A stretch of DNA of 35,965 bases, taken from contig CATLBO010000026.1 in assembly GCA_949879025.1 (NCBI GenBank), positions 1 through 35,965 on the forward strand, in the 5' to 3' direction. The stretch is from an uncultured Hungatella sp. GTDB lineage: Bacteria > Bacillota > Clostridia > Lachnospirales > Lachnospiraceae. Below the pieces are notes generated by a model. It searched no databases and was not told the origin of the DNA. It saw only the letters and a program-made list of their open reading frames with translations. The first letter of the stretch is position 1, and each line of letters begins with the position of its first letter. This document shows, one piece after another, positions 16,025 through 22,699 of the stretch. A program made the translations under genes and the position numbers.

Positions 16025-17470
16025 ATGAAAAAACAGATCAAATGGACCGCAGCACTTTCTACCGCAGCTATTATGACTGCCCTGACCCCTTCCTTTTCTT
16101 CCCCAGTAATGGCTCAGCCTTCTGGATGGATTCAGGAAAGCGATACCTGGATGTTCTATGACGAGGACGGATATGCTATAACTGATACCTGGAAGAAGCA
16201 TGACGGAGAGTGGTACTACCTGGATGAGGATGGAAAATTAAGCCTTAATCAGCAGATTGAGGAATACTATGTAGGCTCTGACGGAAAGCGGGTGGTAAAC
16301 CAGTGGGTAAAACTTCCCAACGAGGATAACTGGGGGGATGACAATGCGCCTGAGTTCTACTGGTACTATCATGGAAAGGACGGCAAAGCCACAGTCTCCA
16401 GGTTCAGAACTATTGAAAATAAAACCTACTATTTTGATGGCCAAGGACACATGCTTACCGGCCTTGTGGAAATCGAAGGAGACACCTATTATTTCGGTGA
16501 AGACGGCGACGGCGTCATGAAAACCGGCTGGGTACAGCTGGAAAATGAAAACTCTGACGAAGAGCCATCCTGGCACTATTTTAATTCCAATGGAAAGATG
16601 GTGCAGAATGAAATAGACAAACGAATCAACGGAAATTATTACACCTTTAAAGACGGCAAGATGCAGACAGGTTGGTATAAGATGCCTGCGGAAGCTGCGG
16701 CTGCGGATACCGCTTCTTCTGATACTGCGGCAGAGACCGCAGCTGCGGATACCGCCTCATCAGATACTTCTGCAGAAACTGCAGCTGAGGATACTGCAGC
16801 TGAAACCACAGTCTCTGATGCCAATGCAGCCAAAAGCGCTTCAGCCACCCAGGCTCCTGCTGCTGGCTATCAGTACTATGACAGCGACGGAAAACGTGCG
16901 TCCGGCTGGAGAACTATCCATGGCATTCCCGGCGTCAGCAGTGAGGATGAGATGCACAAATTCTATTTTAAAAACGGCCAGCCTTACTTTGCCCAGGACG
17001 GCATTGAAATCTTCTTTATCAGTTCAAGCAGATATGGCTTTAACAATAAAGGTGAAATGCAGACAGGGCTTCAGAGTGTAGTACTGGAAGACGGTTCTGC
17101 TGCCACATACTACTTCGGAACTGACGGTGTTATGAAAACCGGAAAGCAGACTATTTTCAGCGAAGAGGAAGGCATAAATCAGACCTGGTTCTTTCACGCT
17201 GACGGTGAGAAACGCGGCCAGGGCTATACAGGAATCCGTGACAATGTGATTTATGAAAACGGCCTCCGCAAGCAGGCTGACCCCAGCTTCCGCTATTCTC
17301 CGGTTCAATTTGAAGGAAAGAATTATCTGGTAAGTACGGCAGGAACCATTCAGAAAGCCACTGCTTCCTCCAAGTCTGCTGTAAAGCCGGAACTTGGCGC
17401 CGGATACCGTGATTTCAAAGACCTGAGCGAATTCGTATGGACTGTAGATGTTAATGGCATCGTTCAGTAA
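16025..17470 (+). CDS. Secreted protein with choline-binding-type cell wall repeats
   Basis: This 481-residue protein has a Sec signal peptide that ends near residue 30 (SFSSPVMA). Two blocks of cell wall-binding repeats follow, of the pattern W-Y-Y-x5-DG-K-x-x-x-x-W. The first block is at about 31-220 (for example EWYYLDEDGKL, KTYYFDGQGHM, DTYYFGEDGDG) and the second at about 278-430 (YQYYDSDGKRASGW, ATYYFGTDGVMKTG). An Ala/Thr/Ser/Asp-rich linker made of 14-residue repeats separates the blocks. Such repeats bind choline or other teichoic/glycan decorations. No enzymatic domain is visible, so it may be structural or a ligand of the cell's own polymer. ATG 16025 follows AAAGGAGAG, whereas an upstream in-frame start at 15977 has none. 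The gene diverges from the glycan operon. Confidence 0.9.
   Translation: MKKQIKWTAALSTAAIMTALTPSFSSPVMAQPSGWIQESDTWMFYDEDGYAITDTWKKHDGEWYYLDEDGKLSLNQQIEEYYVGSDGKRVVNQWVKLPNEDNWGDDNAPEFYWYYHGKDGKATVSRFRTIENKTYYFDGQGHMLTGLVEIEGDTYYFGEDGDGVMKTGWVQLENENSDEEPSWHYFNSNGKMVQNEIDKRINGNYYTFKDGKMQTGWYKMPAEAAAADTASSDTAAETAAADTASSDTSAETAAEDTAAETTVSDANAAKSASATQAPAAGYQYYDSDGKRASGWRTIHGIPGVSSEDEMHKFYFKNGQPYFAQDGIEIFFISSSRYGFNNKGEMQTGLQSVVLEDGSAATYYFGTDGVMKTGKQTIFSEEEGINQTWFFHADGEKRGQGYTGIRDNVIYENGLRKQADPSFRYSPVQFEGKNYLVSTAGTIQKATASSKSAVKPELGAGYRDFKDLSEFVWTVDVNGIVQ
16697..16807 (+). repeat. 42-bp coding tandem repeat (Ala/Thr/Ser/Asp linker)
   Basis: Units 16697-16738 and 16739-16780 both encode AAADTASSDT(A/S)AET, and a shortened third (AAEDTAAET) runs to about 16807. 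Because 42 is a multiple of three, copy number can change without a frameshift. This makes it a likely length-variable spacer between the two wall-binding blocks. Confidence 0.75.
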
Positions 17471-17501
17471 TATAAAATAAGATTATTTATCCACCCGTTC
17501 G

Positions 17502-17537
17502 AAAGCTGCCAAAGTAGGAATATTTTGGCAGCTTTTT
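17502..17537 (+). terminator. Intrinsic terminator of the cell wall-binding gene
   Basis: AAAGCTGCCAAA (17502-17513) pairs perfectly with TTTGGCAGCTTT (17524-17535) and is followed by further T. It lies about 30 bases after the stop codon. Confidence 0.85.
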
Positions 17538-17658
17538 CCATATATTTTGTTACAAAATCACATTTTCTGCGTTTATAACATAATAGGTATTTATTACATA
17601 ATGTACTCTGGGAGTCTCTTGTCGGCAATTTCAGTGAGATAATTTTAGGCCAGGTGTA

Positions 17659-17702
17659 CGCAGTTTAGGAAGCTCACACATAACTATGCTGACTAAACTG
17701 CG
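17659..17702 (+). promoter_or_regulatory. Inverted repeat in the leader of the zinc-ribbon gene
   Basis: CGCAGTTTAG (17659-17668) is the perfect reverse complement of CTAAACTGCG (17693-17702), with a 24-base loop and partial pairing beyond. It lies about 70 bases before the ATG at 17771, with no T-run after it. It could be a leader structure or a large operator. The rest of the 17538-17770 gap shows only AT-rich sequence without a clear promoter. Confidence 0.4.
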
Positions 17703-17770
17703 CTACAGTCGGCTTAAAAGCAGGTGCAGAAGCGATACCGGAAGTACATCATGCTCTATGGAGGAACGAT

Positions 17771-18211
17771 ATGAGGGAATTATCAGTTTACTACTGCAAT
17801 AAGTGCGGCTTCTACGCATACTTCCAGCTGCCTAAGAACGCTGTCTGCCATCATTGCAATATACCTCTGACACGTCTGGATATGAATCACCGCGATTTTA
17901 CAAGTCTTAGCTATGAAGCCCGGGACCGTCTTATTACTCTCAAGATGATCGAAGCAGTTCCCTCTTTAACCAACCGCATTACTGCACCAGAAAAGTTATA
18001 TCGGCAAAGAAAGCTGGTAGGCACCCTGACTCAGCAGATTATAGAATTGGAAGCCGAGAATAGCAAACTGAACGAAACTCTCGAATGGATGCATGCCACA
18101 ATCTGGGACGAGCTGAAAAAGAAGCAGGCTCTAAAAGAAGAAATCCGCCGTCTTAAAGCATTAATCCCTCCGGCTGATGAGGATGTCCAGCAGCAGCTGG
18201 CCGAATATTAG
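17771..18211 (+). CDS. Unrecognised zinc-ribbon plus coiled-coil protein
   Basis: This 146-residue protein belongs to no family I can name. Residues 9-29 form a four-cysteine zinc ribbon (CNKC-x13-CHHC). A basic middle segment follows at about 40-75. Residues 77-140 are a long charged heptad helix with leucine and isoleucine positions (LTQQIIELEAENSKL, LKEEIRRLKALI), so it is probably a dimer. There is no signal peptide and no membrane segment. GGAGG lies six bases before the ATG, a strong translation signal. It converges on another short coiled-coil gene (18414-18566). A role as a DNA- or protein-binding adaptor is possible, but nothing in the sequence proves it. Confidence 0.75.
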   Translation: MRELSVYYCNKCGFYAYFQLPKNAVCHHCNIPLTRLDMNHRDFTSLSYEARDRLITLKMIEAVPSLTNRITAPEKLYRQRKLVGTLTQQIIELEAENSKLNETLEWMHATIWDELKKKQALKEEIRRLKALIPPADEDVQQQLAEY

Positions 18212-18340
18212 TTCTGGCTTGCGGAATATTAAGGGCCATATTCACCGAAATCTCCGCAAAGCAGTGGCAAAGCGCACCTAAGTATTGCCTTTTGTCATTT
18301 CTTCCAGGTTATGAGAGATTTGGAGCAAATACTAATAAAT

Positions 18341-18405
18341 AAAAATCGGGACACCCTGCAGCCACTACATCCTTGTTAAAACATGGCTACAGGTATCCCG
18401 TTTTT
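18341..18405. terminator. Bidirectional terminator between converging coiled-coil genes
   Basis: The arms 18341-18364 and 18384-18405 are imperfect reverse complements (AAAAATCGGGACACC against GGTATCCCGTTTTT). An A-run begins the left arm and a T-run ends the right, so it can stop transcription from both sides. Confidence 0.7.
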
Positions 18406-18413
18406 ATGAACAG

Positions 18414-18566
18414 CTATGCTGTCCCATTGTTGTCAGAAACATACCGGGCAATCAGCCGATCCAGTGTTGTCTGCATCTGTGCGACGGTTTTCTGCAGTGT
18501 CTCATTATCCTTTTTCAGTTGTTCATTCTCGGCCTTAAGGCTGGCGATCATATCTTTTTCGTTCAT
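18414..18566 (-). CDS. Small coiled-coil protein, 50 residues
   Basis: The minus strand reads a 50-residue protein starting MNEKDMIASLKAENEQLKKD and ending LIARYVSDNNGTA. It is almost wholly a leucine-zipper helix. Support for a real gene comes from AGGAG ten bases before the ATG, a promoter with a 17-base spacer upstream (18600-18628) and a terminator right after the stop. The sequence resembles the leucine-zipper start of IS66-type TnpC transposases, so it may be a free-standing remnant. It may instead partner the coiled coil of the converging zinc-ribbon protein. Confidence 0.65.
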   Translation of the reverse strand: MNEKDMIASLKAENEQLKKDNETLQKTVAQMQTTLDRLIARYVSDNNGTA

Positions 18567-18599
18567 TTCGTTTTTCTCCTCTTTCTATTGAATGCCTTA

Positions 18600-18628
18600 A
18601 CTATACCCTATTCCTCTCCCTTTGAAAA
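18600..18628 (-). promoter_or_regulatory. Promoter of the small coiled-coil gene
   Basis: On the minus strand TTTTCA (18623-18628), a 17-base spacer and TATAGT (18600-18605) form a plausible sigma-A promoter about 35 bases before the ATG. The rest of the 18629-18898 gap is AT-rich and I see no gene in it. Confidence 0.5.
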
Positions 18629-18898
18629 GGGGATTCAAACGCATAATTCGACAAATTCACCTCAAGAACTATTTTACTAAATTTTTACAGCTTTTGCATC
18701 AGAAAAATTTCACTATATATGCCATATCCCTTATCTTTGACCCACAACTTATGGTTTTTTCTTCCAGTTTTGCCTCTTATTCCCACTGTCGAATCATGTC
18801 GACAAAAACTTTACGCCTTTTCGTTCTGATGGTAAGAAACTTGTTTCAAAATCGTAAGAATTAGTGCCTGATTTTCACTGGAAATGGAGCTATTCCTA

Positions 18899-18907
18899 TG
18901 TTATAAT
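18899..18907 (+). promoter_or_regulatory. Extended -10 promoter (TGTTATAAT)
   Basis: TG-T-TATAAT is a perfect extended -10, 35 bases before the start of the second wall-binding gene. No -35 is obvious, as expected for this promoter class. Confidence 0.65.
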
Positions 18908-18941
18908 GAGGTCAATCAAAAGAGAAGGAGGTTGTGATGGT

Positions 18942-19262
18942 ATGAAGAAAAGAAAAGTTACCGCAGTTGCACTTTCCTCCTTGTTGATGCTCCTGTCTGC
19001 GTTCCCTGTCTATGCAGGTACATGGACGGCACATGACGACGGTACGTGGTCCTACCTTAACGAGGATGGCGAAAGCGTGGTGGGCTGGATCGAAGACGGC
19101 GATGACGTATATCATCTTAGCACAGAGGGTCTTAAGACCACTGGATGGTTCAAGTCAAAGGGTTCATGGTACTACTTTGACGAAGACGGCGTTATGGCAT
19201 CAGACACCTGGATTGATAATTATTATGTAAATTCGGATGGCAAGTGGAAGGGCACGAGATGA
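18942..19262 (+). CDS. Small secreted cell wall-binding repeat protein
   Basis: This 106-residue protein has a signal peptide ending near residue 25 (LLSAFPVYA). The whole mature part is about four short wall-binding repeats (GTWSYLNEDGES, DVYHLSTEG, GSWYYFDEDGVM, NYYVNSDGKW). No catalytic domain is present. It is much shorter than the protein at 16025-17470 but of the same repeat type, so it may be a minimal wall-decoration protein or a fragment of a longer ancestor. AAGGAGG precedes ATG 18942, and a nearer ATG at 18937 leads to an immediate stop. A terminator follows at 19276. Confidence 0.85.
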   Translation: MKKRKVTAVALSSLLMLLSAFPVYAGTWTAHDDGTWSYLNEDGESVVGWIEDGDDVYHLSTEGLKTTGWFKSKGSWYYFDEDGVMASDTWIDNYYVNSDGKWKGTR

Positions 19263-19275
19263 ACCCCAGGAGGCT

Positions 19276-19311
19276 AAAGAGAGGCGTGGTTAATAACCAT
19301 GTCTCTTTTTT
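19276..19311 (+). terminator. Intrinsic terminator after the small wall-binding gene
   Basis: AAAGAGA and GTGGTTA on the left pair with TAACCAT and TCTCTTT on the right, around a small bulge, followed by a T-run to 19311. Confidence 0.75.
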
Positions 19312-19341
19312 GATTTCCGAAAATACCCGCTCCAATATCTT

Positions 19342-20355
19342 TCAAACCATGCGATTCATATACGACTTTTTTTGCTTCAGATCACTGTGAACATAAATAT
19401 CCATGGTTACTTTTACTGAAGAATGCCCCAGTATTTCTGAAAGAGCTTTATTGTCAAACCCGTTCTCAATCCATCGGGAAGCGAATGAATGACGCAGGGA
19501 ATGAATATTAATATCAGGAACGCCGCACTTCCTTAACAGATTCTTGAATTTTCTCTGGACTCCTCTGGGTTCCATGCATTTGGATATCCCTGTCAGAATA
19601 TAGCAAGCATCGCCTTTTTTGTATCTCTGCATTTTTAAAACAAGAAAATCCGGGAGTGGTATCTCCCGGACTGAAGTCCCTGTCTTAGGTGTTCCTATAT
19701 ATATAATAGTTTTTGACAGCGTTTCTTTTGCAATGCCTTCTGTATCCAAATTCCGAATCCTGGAAACTGTTCGGTTTATCTGTATGGTTCCTCTAAGCCA
19801 ATTAACATCTTTCCATTGAAGCCCACATAGTTCACCCACCCTGATTCCGGTGCAGATGCAAATCAGCATCCCCAGTTCAAAGCTTTCTCCCGATCCATTC
19901 AGATAATGAAGCAGCTTCTCCGAATTTTCCTGGCCGAGCGTACGCATATACGTTTTTTTATATTTGGGAATATAAAAGCACAGTTTTTCTGCTGTTCCTA
20001 TACCTTTTTCTTCTCCCATTTGGAGAATTCTTTTCAGAAGAAATACAATCAGACGCAGAGTGCTCCAGGACAGTTCCTCTCTCTGCTTTTCCTGCAGATA
20101 CTGCTTCAAAACCCAATTATTCAATTCCTCTGCCTGCCGCCCTCCAAGACAGGGCAAAATGTGTTTTTCAATTACAGTGATGTACACCGCATAGGTGGTG
20201 GGCTTCACCTTATAGCGGATAGATGTCTCCCATTGGCTGCATAATTGAGATATAGCATGGCCTTCAGGCTGCTCCAAATATTCTTTTTCTCTTATCATTT
20301 TATTCATCTCCCCTACCACTCCATCAAATGCCAGAAGATTAGCAGGCTTCGCCAT
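19342..20355 (-). CDS. Tyrosine recombinase (phage/element-type integrase)
   Basis: This 337-residue site-specific recombinase has an N-terminal SAM-like core-binding domain at about 35-130. The catalytic domain carries Arg172 (CTGIRVGEL), Lys224 in the hairpin (TPKTGTSVREI), His285 and Arg288 (HSLRHSF), His311 (ILGHSS) and nucleophile Tyr321 (MDIYVHS). All active-site residues are present, so it should be active. GAAAGGGG lies upstream of the ATG. It sits at one edge of a run of genes (19342-24625) that interrupts wall-protein genes and looks acquired. I could not identify att repeats by eye. Confidence 0.93.
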   Translation of the reverse strand: MAKPANLLAFDGVVGEMNKMIREKEYLEQPEGHAISQLCSQWETSIRYKVKPTTYAVYITVIEKHILPCLGGRQAEELNNWVLKQYLQEKQREELSWSTLRLIVFLLKRILQMGEEKGIGTAEKLCFYIPKYKKTYMRTLGQENSEKLLHYLNGSGESFELGMLICICTGIRVGELCGLQWKDVNWLRGTIQINRTVSRIRNLDTEGIAKETLSKTIIYIGTPKTGTSVREIPLPDFLVLKMQRYKKGDACYILTGISKCMEPRGVQRKFKNLLRKCGVPDINIHSLRHSFASRWIENGFDNKALSEILGHSSVKVTMDIYVHSDLKQKKSYMNRMV

Positions 20356-20552
20356 CCTGCAGCCCCTTTCGGTTCTGCAGATTTAAGTCTTTCTATAACA
20401 ATCTCTTCCAAAAACGCGGCCATGCGACGATTTCTGTCAAGCGATGTTTGTACTGTCTTGCATCTCCCTGTATCTGTGTCCTATGTGTCTTTTACAATAT
20501 ATTTCCTTATTTTATTCTAGTGGATACAGCAAACAAATGTCAAGGAAATTGT

Positions 20553-20583
20553 AAAATATGGAAAATATGGAAAAAATATCCAT
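20553..20583. promoter_or_regulatory. Tandem AAAATATGG repeats upstream of integrase and HTH gene
   Basis: AAAATATGG is repeated head to tail at 20553-20561 and 20562-20570. It is followed by AAAAAATATCCA, which makes an imperfect dyad (ATGGA...TCCAT). The site lies in the roughly 300-base gap between the divergent integrase and small HTH gene and is a candidate binding site for the HTH protein. Nothing else is recognised in this gap. Confidence 0.35.
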
Positions 20584-20663
20584 TTAGTATATTATATGAA
20601 ACTAACCATCCTCTGCAGGGTTATACACTTAAGGTAGTACCATATTTGAGAGGGGATTAGCCT

Positions 20664-20906
20664 ATGAATGAGCAAGAATTACTGGCAAACCGTATAAAAT
20701 ACTACTGCGACGCCCGTGACATGTCTTTTTATACTCTGGCAAATCGTGCTGCCGTACCGTTGACTACATTAATGCACATTGTCAATTGCTCAACGAAAAA
20801 TCCAGGTATTTTTACCATTATAAAAATTTGCAGCGGACTGGATATTACCATTACGGAATTCTTTAATTCGGAAGAATTTGTGAATATTGAATTTGAGATC
20901 GAGTAA
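20664..20906 (+). CDS. Short helix-turn-helix (XRE/Cro-type) protein
   Basis: This 80-residue protein is nearly all one XRE-type DNA-binding domain. Helices run from LLANRIKYYCDARDMSF, through the turn SFYTLANRAAVPLTTLMHIV, to the pattern NPGIFTIIKICSGLDITITEFF that closes most Cro/C1 folds. There is no extra domain. GAGGGG precedes the ATG. It diverges from the integrase gene across a gap holding repeated AT-rich sites, so it probably controls the integrase and/or itself, as is common in small mobile elements. Confidence 0.85.
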   Translation: MNEQELLANRIKYYCDARDMSFYTLANRAAVPLTTLMHIVNCSTKNPGIFTIIKICSGLDITITEFFNSEEFVNIEFEIE

Positions 20907-21037
20907 CGGCAGTTTTTCTTCATGGCAAGTATGGATGCTTACATAGAAGAATCCATACTGTCTTCGGCAGATAACGGCTAAGCTGGTGTGGAAGCATGTC
21001 TGGGCAATATCAGACTACGGTAAAATATTGCTTCTCT

Positions 21038-21056
21038 GCTATATAAGTTATATAGC
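21038..21056. promoter_or_regulatory. 19-bp palindrome
   Basis: GCTATATAA-G-TTATATAGC is a perfect palindrome in the otherwise featureless gap 20907-21131. It has no T-run, so it is more likely a protein-binding site than a terminator. Confidence 0.35.
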
Positions 21057-21131
21057 AAATACATTGTTGAGCGAAAGGCCATAATAATGGAAGCCCTGAA
21101 TAAAAACCATTATCCAGCTGTTTCATATATA

Positions 21132-21205
21132 ATGAAATATGGAATAAGTCAAAAAAGGCCGTATGTATAAACATACAGCCGCCTTTGGCTCATTCCATAT
21201 TTCAT
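21132..21205 (-). terminator. Compound hairpin terminator after the duplicated gene
   Basis: An inner stem (GGC-GTATGT with ACATAC-GCC, 21157-21180) is followed on the minus strand by six T (21151-21156). An outer pair of perfect 14-bp inverted arms (21132-21145 and 21192-21205) encloses it. The outer arm touches the stop codon of the gene at 21205. Confidence 0.7.
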
Positions 21206-21798
21206 CAATCCTGCCGGAGAGGCAACTGTTTCAGTTCCTCTGTCAGTTCTTTAATTGTTGACTGCCTTTCACGAAAAAGATGTTCCCTATTTTGTTCATC
21301 ATTACTCAGCCTGCCCACTAATTGTCCAAAACGGTCATCTTTGACCATCAGGAGGGCAAATGCAAACTGCTCATAAAGCTCATCTTTTCCTAAATGCAAA
21401 GATATTGAAACCTTGTAAGAGTTTCTCTCACAAACATAAACAACAGCTGGGCCGGGAAGCGAGTCCAACAATGCATAAAAGCCTTCGATTGTTTTCCCCA
21501 GCTTTGCCATAGCTGCTATACAATGTTTGCCGAGGGTCATAGGAGTGTTCCGTCCTTCCTGGAAAACAGCAGCCAGCTGTTCTCTGTCATCGCCGCACTC
21601 CATAAGGCTTTCTCTTTTCCCTGTTTGAACCGTCTGTTCAGCAGGGTAATTATTTGAATCTGACAATGCATAGGTATCTTTCGCCGTTTCTTCCAGCTTT
21701 AGCATAGTTGTTACGCAATGTCCGCCGAGGGTCATGGGTGTGTTCCGTCCTTTCTGGAAAACAGCAGCAGGCTGTTCGCTATCACCGTCACGTGCCAT
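21205..21798 (-). CDS. Unrecognised protein with in-frame internal duplication
   Basis: This 197-residue protein belongs to no family I know. It has two copies of a 65-residue unit. Copy one has VFQKGRNTPMTLGGHC (from residue 13). Copy two, from Met66, has VFQEGRNTPMTLGKHC. The repeat is also clear in DNA at 195-bp distance and includes the region before each ATG, so the present linker is an old 5' leader now translated. The C-terminal part (about 108-197) is unique, with VVYVCERNSYKVSISL and a charged helical end (STIKELTEELKQL). No signal peptide or membrane segment is seen. ATG 21798 has AGAGG upstream. It lies 75 bases downstream of the XRE gene and is probably co-transcribed with it. Confidence 0.75.
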   Translation of the reverse strand: MARDGDSEQPAAVFQKGRNTPMTLGGHCVTTMLKLEETAKDTYALSDSNNYPAEQTVQTGKRESLMECGDDREQLAAVFQEGRNTPMTLGKHCIAAMAKLGKTIEGFYALLDSLPGPAVVYVCERNSYKVSISLHLGKDELYEQFAFALLMVKDDRFGQLVGRLSNDEQNREHLFRERQSTIKELTEELKQLPLRQD

Positions 21799-21850
21799 AG
21801 TTTCCTCTCTTTCCCCCATCCGAACCGACTGTCCGGCAGGGTTAATTATT
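21465..21850. repeat. 195-bp tandem duplication covering leader and gene start
   Basis: Two roughly 195-bp units sit head to tail, with near-identical segments such as CCGAGGGTCAT (around 21530 and 21725), TGGAAAACAGCAGC and GGGTAATTATTT/GGGTTAATTATTT. The copies have diverged at scattered positions, so the event is not very recent. The outer limits are approximate. Confidence 0.75.
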
Positions 21851-21873
21851 TATCTCAACTCCTTCAAAATATA

Positions 21874-22464
21874 TTAATGTCCTGCTGGAACAGACAGAAC
21901 CCCTACAATATATTCCTTCAGGTATTGAAACCGTTTTCTCAGCAGCAGCAAATCCTCATTAAGATTTGCTTCCTCCGTAATCTTCATGGTTTGTATCAAA
22001 ATTTTTAATACTGCAATATTTTCAATTGTGCCAAATTGAGAAAAATCGCTGAGACATTTAAGAAAATCCGGATCTTTCCGAAATATTTCTTCTACTATCT
22101 TTACAGAATCAATAGGTTCCCCAGAAAATGAATAGTATTCCTCCTGGGGAGTTATGACTCCGCTATACCCAGCCTGTACAAGAAGGGTTGAATAAGGCGT
22201 TGCCAGAAAAGGGGCCAATGCTTTCAATGTCTTCCGTGTTGGCCTGGTATCATATTTTGTTTCCAAACGGCATAGCTGTGCCTGGGTAATGCCGATTTTC
22301 TCAGCAAATGCTCTTTGGGACAGGCCCATATTCTCCCTGGCAGCCTTAATTCTCACTGCCAATGGTTCTGTCTCCTTCAGACCAAATGAGGAATAATCTG
22401 CTTCAGATTGTGAATGCCCCTTTATAATATGCTCCTCAGTGCTGGCATTTGACGCATCAACCAT
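21874..22464 (-). CDS. XRE-family transcriptional regulator with C-terminal helical domain
   Basis: This 196-residue protein has a canonical XRE helix-turn-helix at about 40-100: LAVRIKAARENMGLSQRAFA, EKIGITQAQLCRLET, then TLKALAPFLATPYSTLL. The second half is mainly helical (for example FLKCLSDFSQFGTIENIAVL), with no catalytic motif, and probably forms the dimer or senses a partner. AAGGAGG before ATG 22464 is near perfect, and an upstream in-frame start at 22506 lacks one. The gene diverges from the P-loop ATPase gene across a very AT-rich gap and probably represses that shared region. Confidence 0.88.
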   Translation of the reverse strand: MVDASNASTEEHIIKGHSQSEADYSSFGLKETEPLAVRIKAARENMGLSQRAFAEKIGITQAQLCRLETKYDTRPTRKTLKALAPFLATPYSTLLVQAGYSGVITPQEEYYSFSGEPIDSVKIVEEIFRKDPDFLKCLSDFSQFGTIENIAVLKILIQTMKITEEANLNEDLLLLRKRFQYLKEYIVGVLSVPAGH

Positions 22465-22553
22465 TTTGTGCCTCCTTGAATTATATTTTGCCTGTATTTT
22501 TATCAATGTACAGATTTACTTTTTATTAATTTTATCATAATTTAATCCTTTGA

Positions 22554-22604
22554 TCAATATATAATATATTATATTATATATTATATTATTCTTTTTGATA
22601 TAAT
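22554..22604. promoter_or_regulatory. AT-only tract and -10 between divergent regulator and ATPase genes
   Basis: Bases 22557-22590 are an unbroken A/T run of alternating TATAT/ATTATA type with many overlapping dyads. It is followed by TATAAT at 22599-22604, a likely -10 for the rightward ATPase gene (ATG 22700). Such a tract melts easily and is a plausible regulator-binding region. The remaining gap shows no ORF with a binding site. Confidence 0.45.
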
Positions 22605-22699
22605 TTCTTAAAATAATAATATCTTATGCATTGACAAACGTGTCCCTTGGAAATTATAATATTCCATATCTACCGTCTTGGCACTATGGAGGATTTCAT

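Noticed and set aside
16697-16807. Regular repeats considered as CRISPR
   Set aside because: The units are directly adjacent with no spacers and stay in frame within a coding region.
16639-16848. Ala/Val/Ser-rich open frame on the minus strand
   Set aside because: It is the complement of the 42-bp coding repeats of the wall-binding protein. The repeat composition explains the lack of stops.
17659-17702. Inverted repeat considered as a tRNA or terminator
   Set aside because: There is no cloverleaf or CCA-like end, the loop is 24 bases and no T-run follows, so only a leader structure or operator is retained.
18373-18591. 72-residue open frame on the plus strand
   Set aside because: It is antisense to the 50-residue coiled-coil gene on the minus strand, which has a promoter, binding site and terminator of its own.
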